Assembly (NCBI RefSeq): GCF_001202035.1
Contig: NZ_LGHT01000038.1
Location: forward strand, 17,942-81,941
DNA length: 64,000 nt
Direction of reading: 5' to 3'
Source: Pseudorhodobacter wandonensis
Lineage (GTDB): Bacteria; Pseudomonadota; Alphaproteobacteria; Rhodobacterales; Rhodobacteraceae
The translations under genes were made by a program, and so were the position numbers. Position 1 is the stretch's first letter. Each line of letters opens with the position of its first letter. Positions 55,522 to 63,639 of this stretch are shown here, piece after piece. The notes beneath the pieces were generated by a model, which was not told the DNA's origin, did not search any database, and worked only from the letters and a program-made list of their open reading frames with translations.

Positions 55522-55554
55522 AACGGCCCGCCAACCGCTTGGCGGGCCGTTTTT
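55522..55554 (+). terminator. Rho-independent terminator after mscL
   Basis: A 13-bp perfect stem AACGGCCCGCCAA (55522-55534) with TTGGCGGGCCGTT (55539-55551), loop CCGC, then more T. It ends 12 bases before the stop side of the msrQ-like remnant and could also act on minus-strand transcripts. Confidence 0.92.
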
Positions 55555-55563
55555 ATGGCAGGC

Positions 55564-55916
55564 TTACGCGGCGACCGCGCGGGCAGGGCGTTTGCGGAAA
55601 TACTGATACCAGACGCGATAGAGGCTAAGTGCGGCCAAAGGCCCGAAATGGATCGCGGCAGGAACCCAGCTGCCCCAGTTGTGCAGGCTTGCCCAATGCA
55701 GCAAGGTCAGCACGGCAGCGGCATATGTCCAGCGTTGCAGCGGCTTCCAAACTGTGCCCAGCTTGCGCAGCGCCCAATCATTCGATGTCGCCGCAAGCGG
55801 GATAAAGACCAAAAACGCCAGCCATCCGGTCAGAATATCAAACTTTGTGACCTCGCCCAGAATGCGGGCAGCGAAAGGATAACCCATAGAAGATAGGGGG
55901 AAATACGCGCAAACAT
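55564..55916 (-). pseudogene. Ferric reductase-like membrane protein (MsrQ type), internally deleted
   Basis: From an ATG at 55916 the first frame reads MFARISPYLLWVILSLPAFW, a typical first membrane helix, then soon stops. The C-terminal half lies in another frame: ILGEVTKFDILTGWLAFLVF, the TSNDW motif, LGTVWKPLQRWTYAAAVLTLLHW and a basic tail, the last three helices of an MsrQ-like protein. About 85 codons (the middle helices with heme His) are missing at a junction near 55866-55880. Full MsrQ has about 200 residues. I infer a single internal deletion with frameshift. MsrP is not in the window. Confidence 0.75.
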
Positions 55917-55982
55917 GAAAAGGGGCCTTTGGATCGATTTGCCCGTAATACGTTTGCTTGCGCGCTTTCTGTCGCAGATTGC

Positions 55983-57101
55983 TCAGATCTTTAGCGCATC
56001 CGCCGCAGCCATCACAGGCAGCCCCAATGCCTCACCCACCGCGGCATAGGTCAGATGCCCTGCATGGGTGTTCAGCCCGGCCAGCAAATGCTTGTCATCG
56101 GCACAGGCCTGCTTCCAACCTTTATCGGCCAGCGCCAGCATGAACGGCATCGTCGCGTTGCCCAAAGCGATGGTCGAGGTGCGCGCAACCGCCCCCGGCA
56201 TGTTGGCCACGCAATAATGCATGATGCCATCCACATCATAAATCGGGTCTTGGTGGGTGGTCGCTTTTGAGGTCTCAAAGCACCCGCCTTGGTCAATCGC
56301 CACATCCACCAGCGCCGCGCCGGGTTTCATTGTGGCCAATTGCGCCCGCGAGATTAGTTTGGGCGCAGCAGCCCCCGGCACCAGAACTGCGCCGATCACC
56401 ATATCTGCCGTCTTGATCTGCTCGGCGGTGGCGGCGGCCGAGGCATATTGCGTCATCAACCGACCCTGCCATAGATCGTCAAGCCAGCTGAGGCGGGCGA
56501 TAGATTTGTCCAGCACGGTTACATTTGCCCCCATGCCAATTGCAACCCGCGCAGCCGCTGTGCCCACCACACCGCCGCCAATTACGACAACATTCGCAGG
56601 CAGCACACCGGGCACACCGCCCAGCAACACGCCACGCCCGCCATTGGCCTTTTGCAGCGTCCACGCGCCAACCTGTGGTGCCAGACGCCCGGCCACTTCG
56701 GACATCGGTGCCAGCAACGGCAGCCCGCCACGGGCATCTGTCACGGTTTCATAGGCAATTGCGGTAACACCAGATTTCAGCAAATCGGCGGTCTGTTCAG
56801 GATCGGGCGCAAGATGCAGATAGGTGAACAGCAATTGCCCCTCACGCAGGCGCGCCCGCTCGACCGGCTGCGGTTCTTTCACTTTTACGATCATTTCAGA
56901 TTGGGCAAAAACGCTCTCGGCATCGGGCGCAATCTTGGCCCCCGCCGCAAGGTAATCAGCATCGGTAAAACCCGCGCCGACGCCTGCACCTGTTTCCACC
57001 AAAACGCTATGGCCATGGGCCACCGCCTCACGCGCCGCATCGGGCGTGAGGCCCACGCGGAATTCTTGGGGTTTGATTTCCTTTGGACAACCGATTTTCA
57101 T
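55983..57101 (-). CDS. ald: Alanine dehydrogenase
   Basis: 372 residues, the usual Ald length. It converts L-alanine to pyruvate plus ammonia with NAD. Motifs: MKIGCPKEIKPQEFRVGLTP, the ARLREGQLLFTYLHLA segment with the catalytic His, NAD loop VIGGGVVGTAAARVAIGMGA, and VDVAIDQGGCFETSKATTHQDP. A GGGAGG site fixes the start at 57101. It is divergent from an Lrp-type regulator, its probable activator. Confidence 0.97.
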   Translation of the reverse strand: MKIGCPKEIKPQEFRVGLTPDAAREAVAHGHSVLVETGAGVGAGFTDADYLAAGAKIAPDAESVFAQSEMIVKVKEPQPVERARLREGQLLFTYLHLAPDPEQTADLLKSGVTAIAYETVTDARGGLPLLAPMSEVAGRLAPQVGAWTLQKANGGRGVLLGGVPGVLPANVVVIGGGVVGTAAARVAIGMGANVTVLDKSIARLSWLDDLWQGRLMTQYASAAATAEQIKTADMVIGAVLVPGAAAPKLISRAQLATMKPGAALVDVAIDQGGCFETSKATTHQDPIYDVDGIMHYCVANMPGAVARTSTIALGNATMPFMLALADKGWKQACADDKHLLAGLNTHAGHLTYAAVGEALGLPVMAAADALKI

Positions 57102-57233
57102 ATGCAACCTCCCTGGTTATTCAAAAACTATCGCGCGGCGGTCACGCAATTGCTTTGAAATTTGGGTGGAATTTCCATGGTTTCGGCGTATAATATTCGA
57201 CACAAACGTCAATTCGATGAAAGAACCACGGCG

Positions 57234-57695
57234 ATGCTTGACCTTGACGCAACAGACCGCAGAATTTTGACTGTTTTGCAAAAGGAAGGTCGGGTCACAA
57301 ATGCCGAGCTGTCCGAACGCATCAACCTGTCGCCCTCGGCCTGCCACCGCCGCGTGCAACGGCTTGAGGAAGAGGGCTATATCGCAGGTTACGTCGCCTT
57401 GCTCGATGCCCGCCGCATGGGCCGCCCGACGACCGTGTTCGTTGAAATCACCCTGCAGGGCCAAGCCGATGACCTGCTCGACCGGTTTGAGCGCGAGGTG
57501 GCACGCGTCCCCGATATTCTGGAATGCCATCTGATGGCCGGATCAGCGGATTACCTGCTGAAAATCATCGCCCAGGATACCGAAGATTTCGCCCGCATCC
57601 ACCGCCAATACCTGTCGCGGCTGCCGGGGGTGGCGCAGATGCAATCCAGCTTTGCCCTGCGAACCGTTGTGAAAACCACGGCAATGGCGGTCTGA
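57234..57695 (+). CDS. Lrp/AsnC-family regulator, probable regulator of ald
   Basis: 153 residues. N-terminal HTH (LDATDRRILTVLQKEGRVTNAELSERINLSPSACHRRVQRL) and C-terminal RAM domain (VFVEITLQGQ...ECHLMAGSADYLLKI). Adjacent and divergent from ald, it fits AldR-type regulators that activate ald in response to alanine. An ATG at 57177 is an alternative start giving 19 extra residues; 57234 gives the family length. Confidence 0.93.
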   Translation: MLDLDATDRRILTVLQKEGRVTNAELSERINLSPSACHRRVQRLEEEGYIAGYVALLDARRMGRPTTVFVEITLQGQADDLLDRFEREVARVPDILECHLMAGSADYLLKIIAQDTEDFARIHRQYLSRLPGVAQMQSSFALRTVVKTTAMAV

Positions 57696-57728
57696 ACCCC
57701 CCCGCCATTTCGACAAAACGGCAGCCCT

Positions 57729-58484
57729 TCAGGGCTCTTCTGGTCTGCGCGGCTTGCGGAAATACTGCACCACTGCCCAGGCTATCACCATGGCATAGGC
57801 CAGATCCAAAATCACCAACAGCAACCAGAACCGCGTTACCATCAGCCCGACGATGACAGCGCCGGCCAGCAATACAACCACCTGCCACTCACGCTTGACC
57901 CGCACGGCCTTGGACGACAACGTCGGCACCTTGCTGACCATCAGCCAGGCCACAAGCAGCGTCCACACGCCAAACACCACCGGAAAATCGCGTGCATCCA
58001 GCGTGCCGAGCTGGGTTAGAAACAGCGGCAACAGCGCCAGCATCGCCCCACCCGGCGCCGGCACGCCGATGAAATGCGGCTTGCCCACAGGCGCAGGCTC
58101 ATCGCGCGACACATTGAACCGTGCCAATCGCAGGCAGGCACAGCAAATATAGATCAGCACAAACATCCAGCCGGTCGCAAAATCGCGGCTTAGCGCGAAC
58201 TGAAACACCAAAATTCCTGGCGCAACGCCAAAGCATAGAAAATCCGACAGGCTGTCCAGCTCGCCGCCAATCTCGCTTGCAGCATTCAGCCGCCGCGCCA
58301 GCAACCCGTCCAACCCGTCAATCAGGGCCGCGAAAATAATCAGGGCCGCGGCAATATCAAACCGCCCCACCAGCACAAAGCGGATCGAGGTTAACCCCGC
58401 GCACAGCCCCAAAATCGTCACCATATTCGGCAACATCAGGATCAGGGACATGCTTTCGCGTTTGCGCCGAGGGGACTCGCTCAT
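57729..58484 (-). CDS. pssA: CDP-diacylglycerol-serine O-phosphatidyltransferase
   Basis: 251 residues, integral membrane. The CDP-alcohol phosphotransferase signature DG-x2-AR-x8-G-x3-D-x3-D is seen as [26 protein letters not shown] near residue 58. It makes phosphatidylserine, which Psd then decarboxylates to phosphatidylethanolamine. Its start overlaps the psd stop by four bases, so the two steps are one operon. A short AGCCC/GGGCT hairpin spans its stop codon. Confidence 0.96.
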   Translation of the reverse strand: MSESPRRKRESMSLILMLPNMVTILGLCAGLTSIRFVLVGRFDIAAALIIFAALIDGLDGLLARRLNAASEIGGELDSLSDFLCFGVAPGILVFQFALSRDFATGWMFVLIYICCACLRLARFNVSRDEPAPVGKPHFIGVPAPGGAMLALLPLFLTQLGTLDARDFPVVFGVWTLLVAWLMVSKVPTLSSKAVRVKREWQVVVLLAGAVIVGLMVTRFWLLLVILDLAYAMVIAWAVVQYFRKPRRPEEP

Positions 58485-59179
58485 CTTTCGCGGCCCTCGC
58501 GCGGCGCCTCGGTCGAGGAAATATCGGCCAGCACGGTTTCACCAGCCACCATCGTCTGCCCAAGGCAAACCAGCGGCTCTACCCCTTCGGGCAAATACAC
58601 ATCCAGCCGCGACCCGAAACGGATCATCCCGAACCGCTCACCCGTTTGCAAACGTGCGCCTTCCGGCACCTCGCACACAATCCGGCGCGCAACCAAGCCG
58701 GCAATCTGCACCACGGCCAAATCGCGCCCGTCCTGCATCCGCACCACCAGCGCATTGCGCTCATTGTCCACGCTTGCCTTATCCAGACTGGCGTTCAAAA
58801 ACTTGCCGGGGCGATAGGCGATTTTCGTCACTTGTCCCTCAATCGGCAAGCGGTTCACATGGCAGTTAAACACGTTCATAAACACCGACACGCGCATCAT
58901 CGCATCCGGCCCAAGGCCCAGTTCTTCTGGTGGCACAGCCGGTTCCAGCAATGAAATCACGCCATCGGCAGGGCTGACAATCAGCCCCTCGCGCGTCGGC
59001 GTCACCCGCTTTGGGTCGCGGAAAAAGTAATAGCACCAAATCGTCAGGCCCAGCCCGACCCAGCCAAGCGGCTGCCAGACAAAGAACAATACCACCGCCA
59101 CAACCGCGAAAATCGGGATAAAGCGCCAACCTTCACGGTGGATCGGTTTGACAACAGTCGACATCATGCTGGCGGACAT
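58481..59179 (-). CDS. psd: Phosphatidylserine decarboxylase proenzyme (short type)
   Basis: 232 residues. One or two N-terminal hydrophobic segments, then VSPADGVI and the [11 protein letters not shown] motif. The autocleavage site that creates the pyruvoyl cofactor is Gly189-Ser190 within [11 protein letters not shown]. It forms phosphatidylethanolamine in the inner membrane. The start is uncertain: 59179 is chosen, with 59167 and 59164 possible. Confidence 0.94.
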   Translation of the reverse strand: MSASMMSTVVKPIHREGWRFIPIFAVVAVVLFFVWQPLGWVGLGLTIWCYYFFRDPKRVTPTREGLIVSPADGVISLLEPAVPPEELGLGPDAMMRVSVFMNVFNCHVNRLPIEGQVTKIAYRPGKFLNASLDKASVDNERNALVVRMQDGRDLAVVQIAGLVARRIVCEVPEGARLQTGERFGMIRFGSRLDVYLPEGVEPLVCLGQTMVAGETVLADISSTEAPREGRER

Positions 59180-59277
59180 AGGTAAAGCAGCCTTTTTTTG
59201 TTCGTTTAAAGTACGCGGTTTTGCACATAATCGGGGCCAAAACAATGCCGCCGCAGATTAGGTTGCGCAACGTTTCC

Positions 59278-59703
59278 TTAACGCCACGCTACCAAGATAG
59301 CACCCCCCGCAATCATTGCCACGCCCAACCAGTTCGGCAAGCTCAAATGCTCGCCCAAAAACACTGCCGCAAATACGGCCACCAGAACCACACTCAACTT
59401 GTCAATCGGGGCCACGCGTGCCGCGTCACCCATTTTCAAGGCGCGAAAATAGCACAGCCAAGAGGCGCCCGTCGCCAGCCCCGACAGCACCAGAAACACA
59501 TATGACCGCGCCGAGATTTTGCTGGGCGAAAACCCTTCACGCCCCAGCAAGGCAATCAGCGCCACCAGCACCAAAATCACCACCGTTCGCACCAAGGTTG
59601 CGCTGTCTGACGGCACATCCGCTACGCCCACTTTGGCCAAAATCGCCGTCAGCGCCGCAAATCCGGCCGAGGCCAGCGCCCAAAACTGCCATGTCATCTG
59701 CAT
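59278..59703 (-). CDS. Half-size EamA membrane protein (single repeat)
   Basis: 141 residues, five hydrophobic helices, one EamA repeat only: ASAGFAALTAILAKVGVADV at the start, ATGASWLCYFRALKMGDAARVAPIDKLSVVLVAVFAAVFLGE at the end. Full DMT proteins have two repeats; short ones act as homodimers or pairs. AAAGGGG precedes the ATG at 59703. Nothing suggests truncation: the end is a normal LVAWR tail. Substrate unknown. Confidence 0.88.
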   Translation of the reverse strand: MQMTWQFWALASAGFAALTAILAKVGVADVPSDSATLVRTVVILVLVALIALLGREGFSPSKISARSYVFLVLSGLATGASWLCYFRALKMGDAARVAPIDKLSVVLVAVFAAVFLGEHLSLPNWLGVAMIAGGAILVAWR

Positions 59704-59753
59704 ATCAATCCCCTTTTGTGCCAACTTGCGCCGCCTCTGCCCAAAAGACAAAG

Positions 59754-59782
59754 AAAAACCCCCAAGCTCGCGCAAGGGGGTT
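59754..59782 (-). terminator. Terminator after rpsU
   Basis: On the minus strand AACCCCC and GGGGGTT form a 7-bp stem with a 12-base loop, followed by TTT. It is about 50 bases after the rpsU stop and just before the EamA gene. Confidence 0.75.
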
Positions 59783-59829
59783 AGCCTTTGAGTGGGGTTG
59801 CCCCCACCAGTGTTCGCTAGAAGTCGATC

Positions 59830-60036
59830 TTAAAGACCGTTCTCACGCTGGAGCTTCTTGCGTGCGAGCTTGCGCGCACGCCGGATTGCTTCAGCTTGCT
59901 CACGGGCTTTCTTGACGGAGGGCTTTTCGAAATGTTGCTTAAGCTTCATTTCCCGAAAAACGCCTTCGCGCTGGAGCTTTTTCTTCAAGGCCCGAAGGGC
60001 TTGTTCGACGTTATTGTCGCGGACGCTGACCTGCAT
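59830..60036 (-). CDS. rpsU: 30S ribosomal protein S21
   Basis: 68 residues: [27 protein letters not shown], then the Lys/Arg-rich [25 protein letters not shown]. This is S21, part of the 30S platform near the anti-Shine-Dalgarno region. A ribosome site AAAGGTGG lies upstream. Confidence 0.98.
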   Translation of the reverse strand: MQVSVRDNNVEQALRALKKKLQREGVFREMKLKQHFEKPSVKKAREQAEAIRRARKLARKKLQRENGL

Positions 60037-60142
60037 GTGGTTTTCACCACCTTTCTAAGTTAAATTTGCACGGATGTGCAGGCCCGCCCCCCATAGCAAA
60101 GGGGGCAGCGCTTGTCTACCATTGCAAACACCGGAGGCCATG

Positions 60143-60883
60143 ATGACAACCGCACAAACTGACGAATCCCCCAAGGATAACGGGTTAGAGCAGGCAAAAC
60201 AGGCGATTTTGCAGGCCGCACTGCCACATGTGCCCTTTGATGGCTGGTCCGAGGCAACTTTTGTCGCAGCGGTCACTGATTCGGGGGTGGCCTTGGGTCT
60301 GGCGCGTGCGCTCTATCCTCGGGCGGGCCTCGATCTGGCTTTGCACTATCACCACAGCGGTGATGCGCAGATGGTGGAACTCCTGCAAGCCGCCAATCTG
60401 GCCACGATGCGCTATTCCGACCGCGTGGCCTTTGCCATTCGCACGCGGCTGGAACTGGTGACAGACCGCGAATTGGTGCGCCGTGGCACCACGCTGTTTT
60501 CCCTGCCGCAAAACGCGGGCGAGGGGGCTTCGGCCATTTGGGGCACCGCAGATGCGATCTGGAAGGCGCTGGGCGATACCTCAACCGATCTGAACTGGTA
60601 CAGCAAACGCGCCACGCTCTCGGGCGTCTATGCGGCGACCGTGTTGTTCTGGCTGGGCGATGACAGCCCGAACCATTCCGCAACATGGGATTTCCTTGAT
60701 CGTCGCCTGCGCGACGTGATGCAGATTGAGAAATTCAAATCCGCTTTGCGCGATAATCCTCTGTCACGGGCCTTGCGCTCGGGGCCATTATCGGGTGCCA
60801 TGACCGCGATGCAAAAGATCAAGATGCCAGATAGGCCGCGCGATATGCCTGGTAAATCCGAGCCCGATAAATCTGTGTCCTGA
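60143..60883 (+). CDS. COQ9-family ubiquinone biosynthesis protein
   Basis: 246 residues, TetR-like fold that binds lipids in COQ9. Family segments: AALPHVPFDGWSEATFVAA near the N-terminus, LVRRGTTLFSLPQNAGEGASAIWGTADAIWKALGDTSTDLNWYSKRATLSGVYAATVLFWLGD, and FLDRRLRDVMQIEK. It supports the Coq7 hydroxylation step. GGAGG five bases before 60143 decides between adjacent ATGs. It is followed by the quinone oxidoreductase 19 bases later. Confidence 0.94.
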   Translation: MTTAQTDESPKDNGLEQAKQAILQAALPHVPFDGWSEATFVAAVTDSGVALGLARALYPRAGLDLALHYHHSGDAQMVELLQAANLATMRYSDRVAFAIRTRLELVTDRELVRRGTTLFSLPQNAGEGASAIWGTADAIWKALGDTSTDLNWYSKRATLSGVYAATVLFWLGDDSPNHSATWDFLDRRLRDVMQIEKFKSALRDNPLSRALRSGPLSGAMTAMQKIKMPDRPRDMPGKSEPDKSVS

Positions 60884-60902
60884 TCGCTGAAATGAGGCTG
60901 CT

Positions 60903-61895
60903 ATGACCGTTCCTGACGCGATGCTTGCGATTGAAATTACCCAACCTGGCGCGCCGGATGTGCTTGCGCCGGTATCGGTGCCTGTTCCGGTGCCAAAACA
61001 CGGTCAGATCCTGATTAAGGTCGCCTATGCAGGGGTAAACCGCCCCGATGCCTTGCAACGCGCCGGCGCCTATAACCCGCCCGCCAATGCCTCGCCCTTG
61101 CCGGGGCTGGAATGTTCGGGCCATGTGGCAGCCATCGGGCCGGGTGTCACCCGCTGGGCCGTGGGCGATGCCGTCTGCGCCCTGTTGCCGGGCGGTGGCT
61201 ATGCCGAATATGCGATGACGGCCGCCGACCACGCCCTGCCAATCCCCGAAGGCATGGACCTGCGCCAAGCCGCCTGCCTGCCCGAAACCTGCTTTACCGT
61301 CTGGTCCAACATCGTCATGCGCGGCGGGCTAAAGGCGGGAGAGCGGTTCTTGGTTCACGGCGGCAGCTCGGGTATCGGCACCACGGCCATCCAGATCGCC
61401 GCCGCTTTGGGCGCGCGCGTCTTTGCCACCGCCGGTTCTGATAAGAAATGCGCCACCTGCACCGATCTTGGCGCCGAAAAAGCCTTTAATTACCATGATC
61501 AGGATTTTGTCGCCGAAATGAAGGCCGTTGGCGGCGCCGATCTTATCCTCGATATGGTCGGCGGCAGCTATATCCCCCGCAACATCCGCAGCCTTGCCGA
61601 TGATGGCCGCCTCGTGCAAATAGCGTTTCTGACCCGCCCCAAGGTTGAACTCAACTTTGCCGAGCTGATGATGCGCCGCCTCACCATCACCGGCTCGACC
61701 CTGCGGCCCCAATCCGACCTTGCCAAGGCCCGCATCGCCGCACAGATCGAAGAACATGTCTGGCCAATGATCGCCCGTGGCGCCCTGAAACCGGTCATCG
61801 ACAGCGAATACCCGCTGGCCGAGGCCCCCGCCGCCCACTGGCGGATAGAGGCGCAGGGCCATATCGGGAAAATTGTGCTTAAAGTGGCAGACTGA
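60903..61895 (+). CDS. NAD(P)H-quinone oxidoreductase (MDR family)
   Basis: 330 residues, zinc-free medium-chain reductase/dehydrogenase. GVNRPDALQRAG near residue 45, LPGLECSGHVAAIG near 65, cofactor loop HGGSSGIGTTAIQIA near 155, and the terminal HIGKIVLKV. It follows COQ9 closely, so one transcript is likely. Typical substrates are quinones and enones. Confidence 0.93.
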   Translation: MTVPDAMLAIEITQPGAPDVLAPVSVPVPVPKHGQILIKVAYAGVNRPDALQRAGAYNPPANASPLPGLECSGHVAAIGPGVTRWAVGDAVCALLPGGGYAEYAMTAADHALPIPEGMDLRQAACLPETCFTVWSNIVMRGGLKAGERFLVHGGSSGIGTTAIQIAAALGARVFATAGSDKKCATCTDLGAEKAFNYHDQDFVAEMKAVGGADLILDMVGGSYIPRNIRSLADDGRLVQIAFLTRPKVELNFAELMMRRLTITGSTLRPQSDLAKARIAAQIEEHVWPMIARGALKPVIDSEYPLAEAPAAHWRIEAQGHIGKIVLKVAD

Positions 61896-61941
61896 CCTTT
61901 GGCGGCGCAGAAAATTTCCCCGAAAACCCTCTGAAAGGCCC

Positions 61942-62586
61942 CTAGCGCACCGCCCCTAACACCGCATCTTGCATCTGGCAATCGCGGATCGTGTCGGCCC
62001 CGCAGGGCCGCGGCTGCAAGTCTTTGGTCAGGCAAATCCGCACTTCCTGAATCATCCCCGACTTGCAAGTGACGGTAATCATATCCTTGGCCAATACCGG
62101 ATTGGCGGCCAGATATGCCTCTTCCACCACTGACGCGGGTACCTTCAGCGTCTTGTTGATTTTGGCAAAAACATCAGGCTCTTGTATCGATGTGAACGCG
62201 CGCCGCGCCGTTGCAAAATAATCCTGCGCCGACAGGCCCGCGCAGCGGCCATGCTTTTTCCACTGATACCACGCCAGCCCCGCGCCGCCCATAATATCGG
62301 CCATCGCGCCCGACTCGCTGCGCGACGGGTCGCGCGCAGTGGTCCGGCAATAGGCGGGCCAGCCGTTTTCATACTGCGGCCACAACCCGTGCAGCGTGAA
62401 CGTCAGCCCCTTGTCTGGCAGGCATTGGTCTTCCCCGCGCGAGTCGCCCTCTAACGCACACCAATTTGATGACCAGCTTAACGCCATGACATAATAGTCA
62501 AAATCTCCGGCCTTTTCGCCATCCGCACGCGCCGCTACGCCCGAAAATGCCATCACAAAACCTAGCAAAACCGCAAAAACACGCAT
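61942..62586 (-). CDS. Secreted ribonuclease T2
   Basis: 214 residues with a signal peptide (about 1-20, ending AARAD). CAS1 reads FTLHGLWPQ and CAS2 WYQWKKHGRC; Gln stands where Glu is more common, a variant seen in this family. Several Cys can form disulfides. It degrades RNA in the periplasm or outside. The ATG at 62586 follows GAGGAAAGAG. It converges on the oxidoreductase. Confidence 0.92.
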   Translation of the reverse strand: MRVFAVLLGFVMAFSGVAARADGEKAGDFDYYVMALSWSSNWCALEGDSRGEDQCLPDKGLTFTLHGLWPQYENGWPAYCRTTARDPSRSESGAMADIMGGAGLAWYQWKKHGRCAGLSAQDYFATARRAFTSIQEPDVFAKINKTLKVPASVVEEAYLAANPVLAKDMITVTCKSGMIQEVRICLTKDLQPRPCGADTIRDCQMQDAVLGAVR

Positions 62587-62711
62587 TTTCTCTTTCCTCT
62601 GCCCACATGTGTCAGTATATGAACCCCTGACTTCCCCGAAAACGTAAAGACGCGAGGCCACGCCCGCAGCCGTTTTCTCGGCATGGAAGGGATTTGTAAA
62701 GGAGTGTTGCG

Positions 62712-63488
62712 ATGAACAAGCCACTGATGTCCAAAGCAACCGCCGTCTGGCTGGTGGACAATACAACTCTGACCTTCAAGCAGGTCGCAGATTTCTGCGG
62801 TCTGCACGAGCTAGAGGTACAAGGCATTGCCGATGGCGATGTTGCCACCGGCGTTAAGGGTTTTGACCCTGTGTCCAACAACCAGTTGGACGCGGGCGAA
62901 ATTGAAAAGGCGCAGGCCGATCCGCACTACCGTCTGAAACTGAAGTTCATCGCCTCGGCCGTGGGCGAGGAAAAACGCCGTGGCCCGCGCTATACGCCGC
63001 TGTCCAAGCGTCAGGACCGTCCTGCCTCGATCCTCTGGCTGGTGAAATTCCACCCCGAGCTGACCGACGGTCAGGTTGGCAAGCTGGTCGGCACCACCAA
63101 GCCAACCATTCAGGCGATCCGCGAGCGGACGCATTGGAACATCAACAACATCACCCCGATCGATCCGGTCGCCCTTGGTCTGTGCAAGCAGAGCGAGCTT
63201 GATGCCGCCGTACAAATCGCTGTGCGCAAAAAGGCTGCCGAAGGCGGCGTGATGTCGGATGATGAGCGCCGCAAACTCGTCAGCACCGAGCAATCGCTTG
63301 GCATGTCCGAAGAGCCAAAGATGCCTTCCTCGCTCGCCGGTCTGGAAAACTTCAGCCTGACCGACAAAGACGAAGAGGCTGACAAGCACGCCGATTATTC
63401 AAACGCCGACAGCTTCTTTAACCTGCCCGACGCGGATGACGAAGACGAAGACGATGATGAAGACAGCATCGATCCCCGCCGCAAATAA
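62712..63488 (+). CDS. trcR: Cell-cycle transcriptional regulator TrcR (DUF1013)
   Basis: 258 residues. DUF1013 core: MSKATAVWLVDNTTLTFKQVADFCGLHELEVQGIADG, then RPASILWLVKFHPELTDGQVGKLVGTTKPTIQAIRERTHWN, a helix-turn-helix-like stretch. The C-terminus is an acidic low-complexity tail. In Caulobacter TrcR binds RNA polymerase and regulates the cell cycle. AAGGAG precedes the ATG. It is divergent from RNase T2. Confidence 0.93.
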   Translation: MNKPLMSKATAVWLVDNTTLTFKQVADFCGLHELEVQGIADGDVATGVKGFDPVSNNQLDAGEIEKAQADPHYRLKLKFIASAVGEEKRRGPRYTPLSKRQDRPASILWLVKFHPELTDGQVGKLVGTTKPTIQAIRERTHWNINNITPIDPVALGLCKQSELDAAVQIAVRKKAAEGGVMSDDERRKLVSTEQSLGMSEEPKMPSSLAGLENFSLTDKDEEADKHADYSNADSFFNLPDADDEDEDDDEDSIDPRRK

Positions 63489-63593
63489 GCGCTGCGACAC
63501 TTCACGATAAACCACCCCGCGCGGCCAGCCCTTTGCCGTAAATGCTGCAAGTGGCGTGATGCGGTGATATTCCAAAACGACCCAGACGACGAG

Positions 63594-63621
63594 AAGCCCC
63601 CGAAGAATTTTTCGGGGGCTT
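63594..63621 (+). terminator. Hairpin after trcR
   Basis: An 11-bp perfect stem, AAGCCCCCGAA with TTCGGGGGCTT (63594-63604 with 63611-63621), loop GAATTT, about 105 bases after the stop. A long T-run is missing, so it may also mark the border of the mobile element that follows. Confidence 0.65.
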
Positions 63622-63639
63622 AAACGCGATCTGTGTCTC

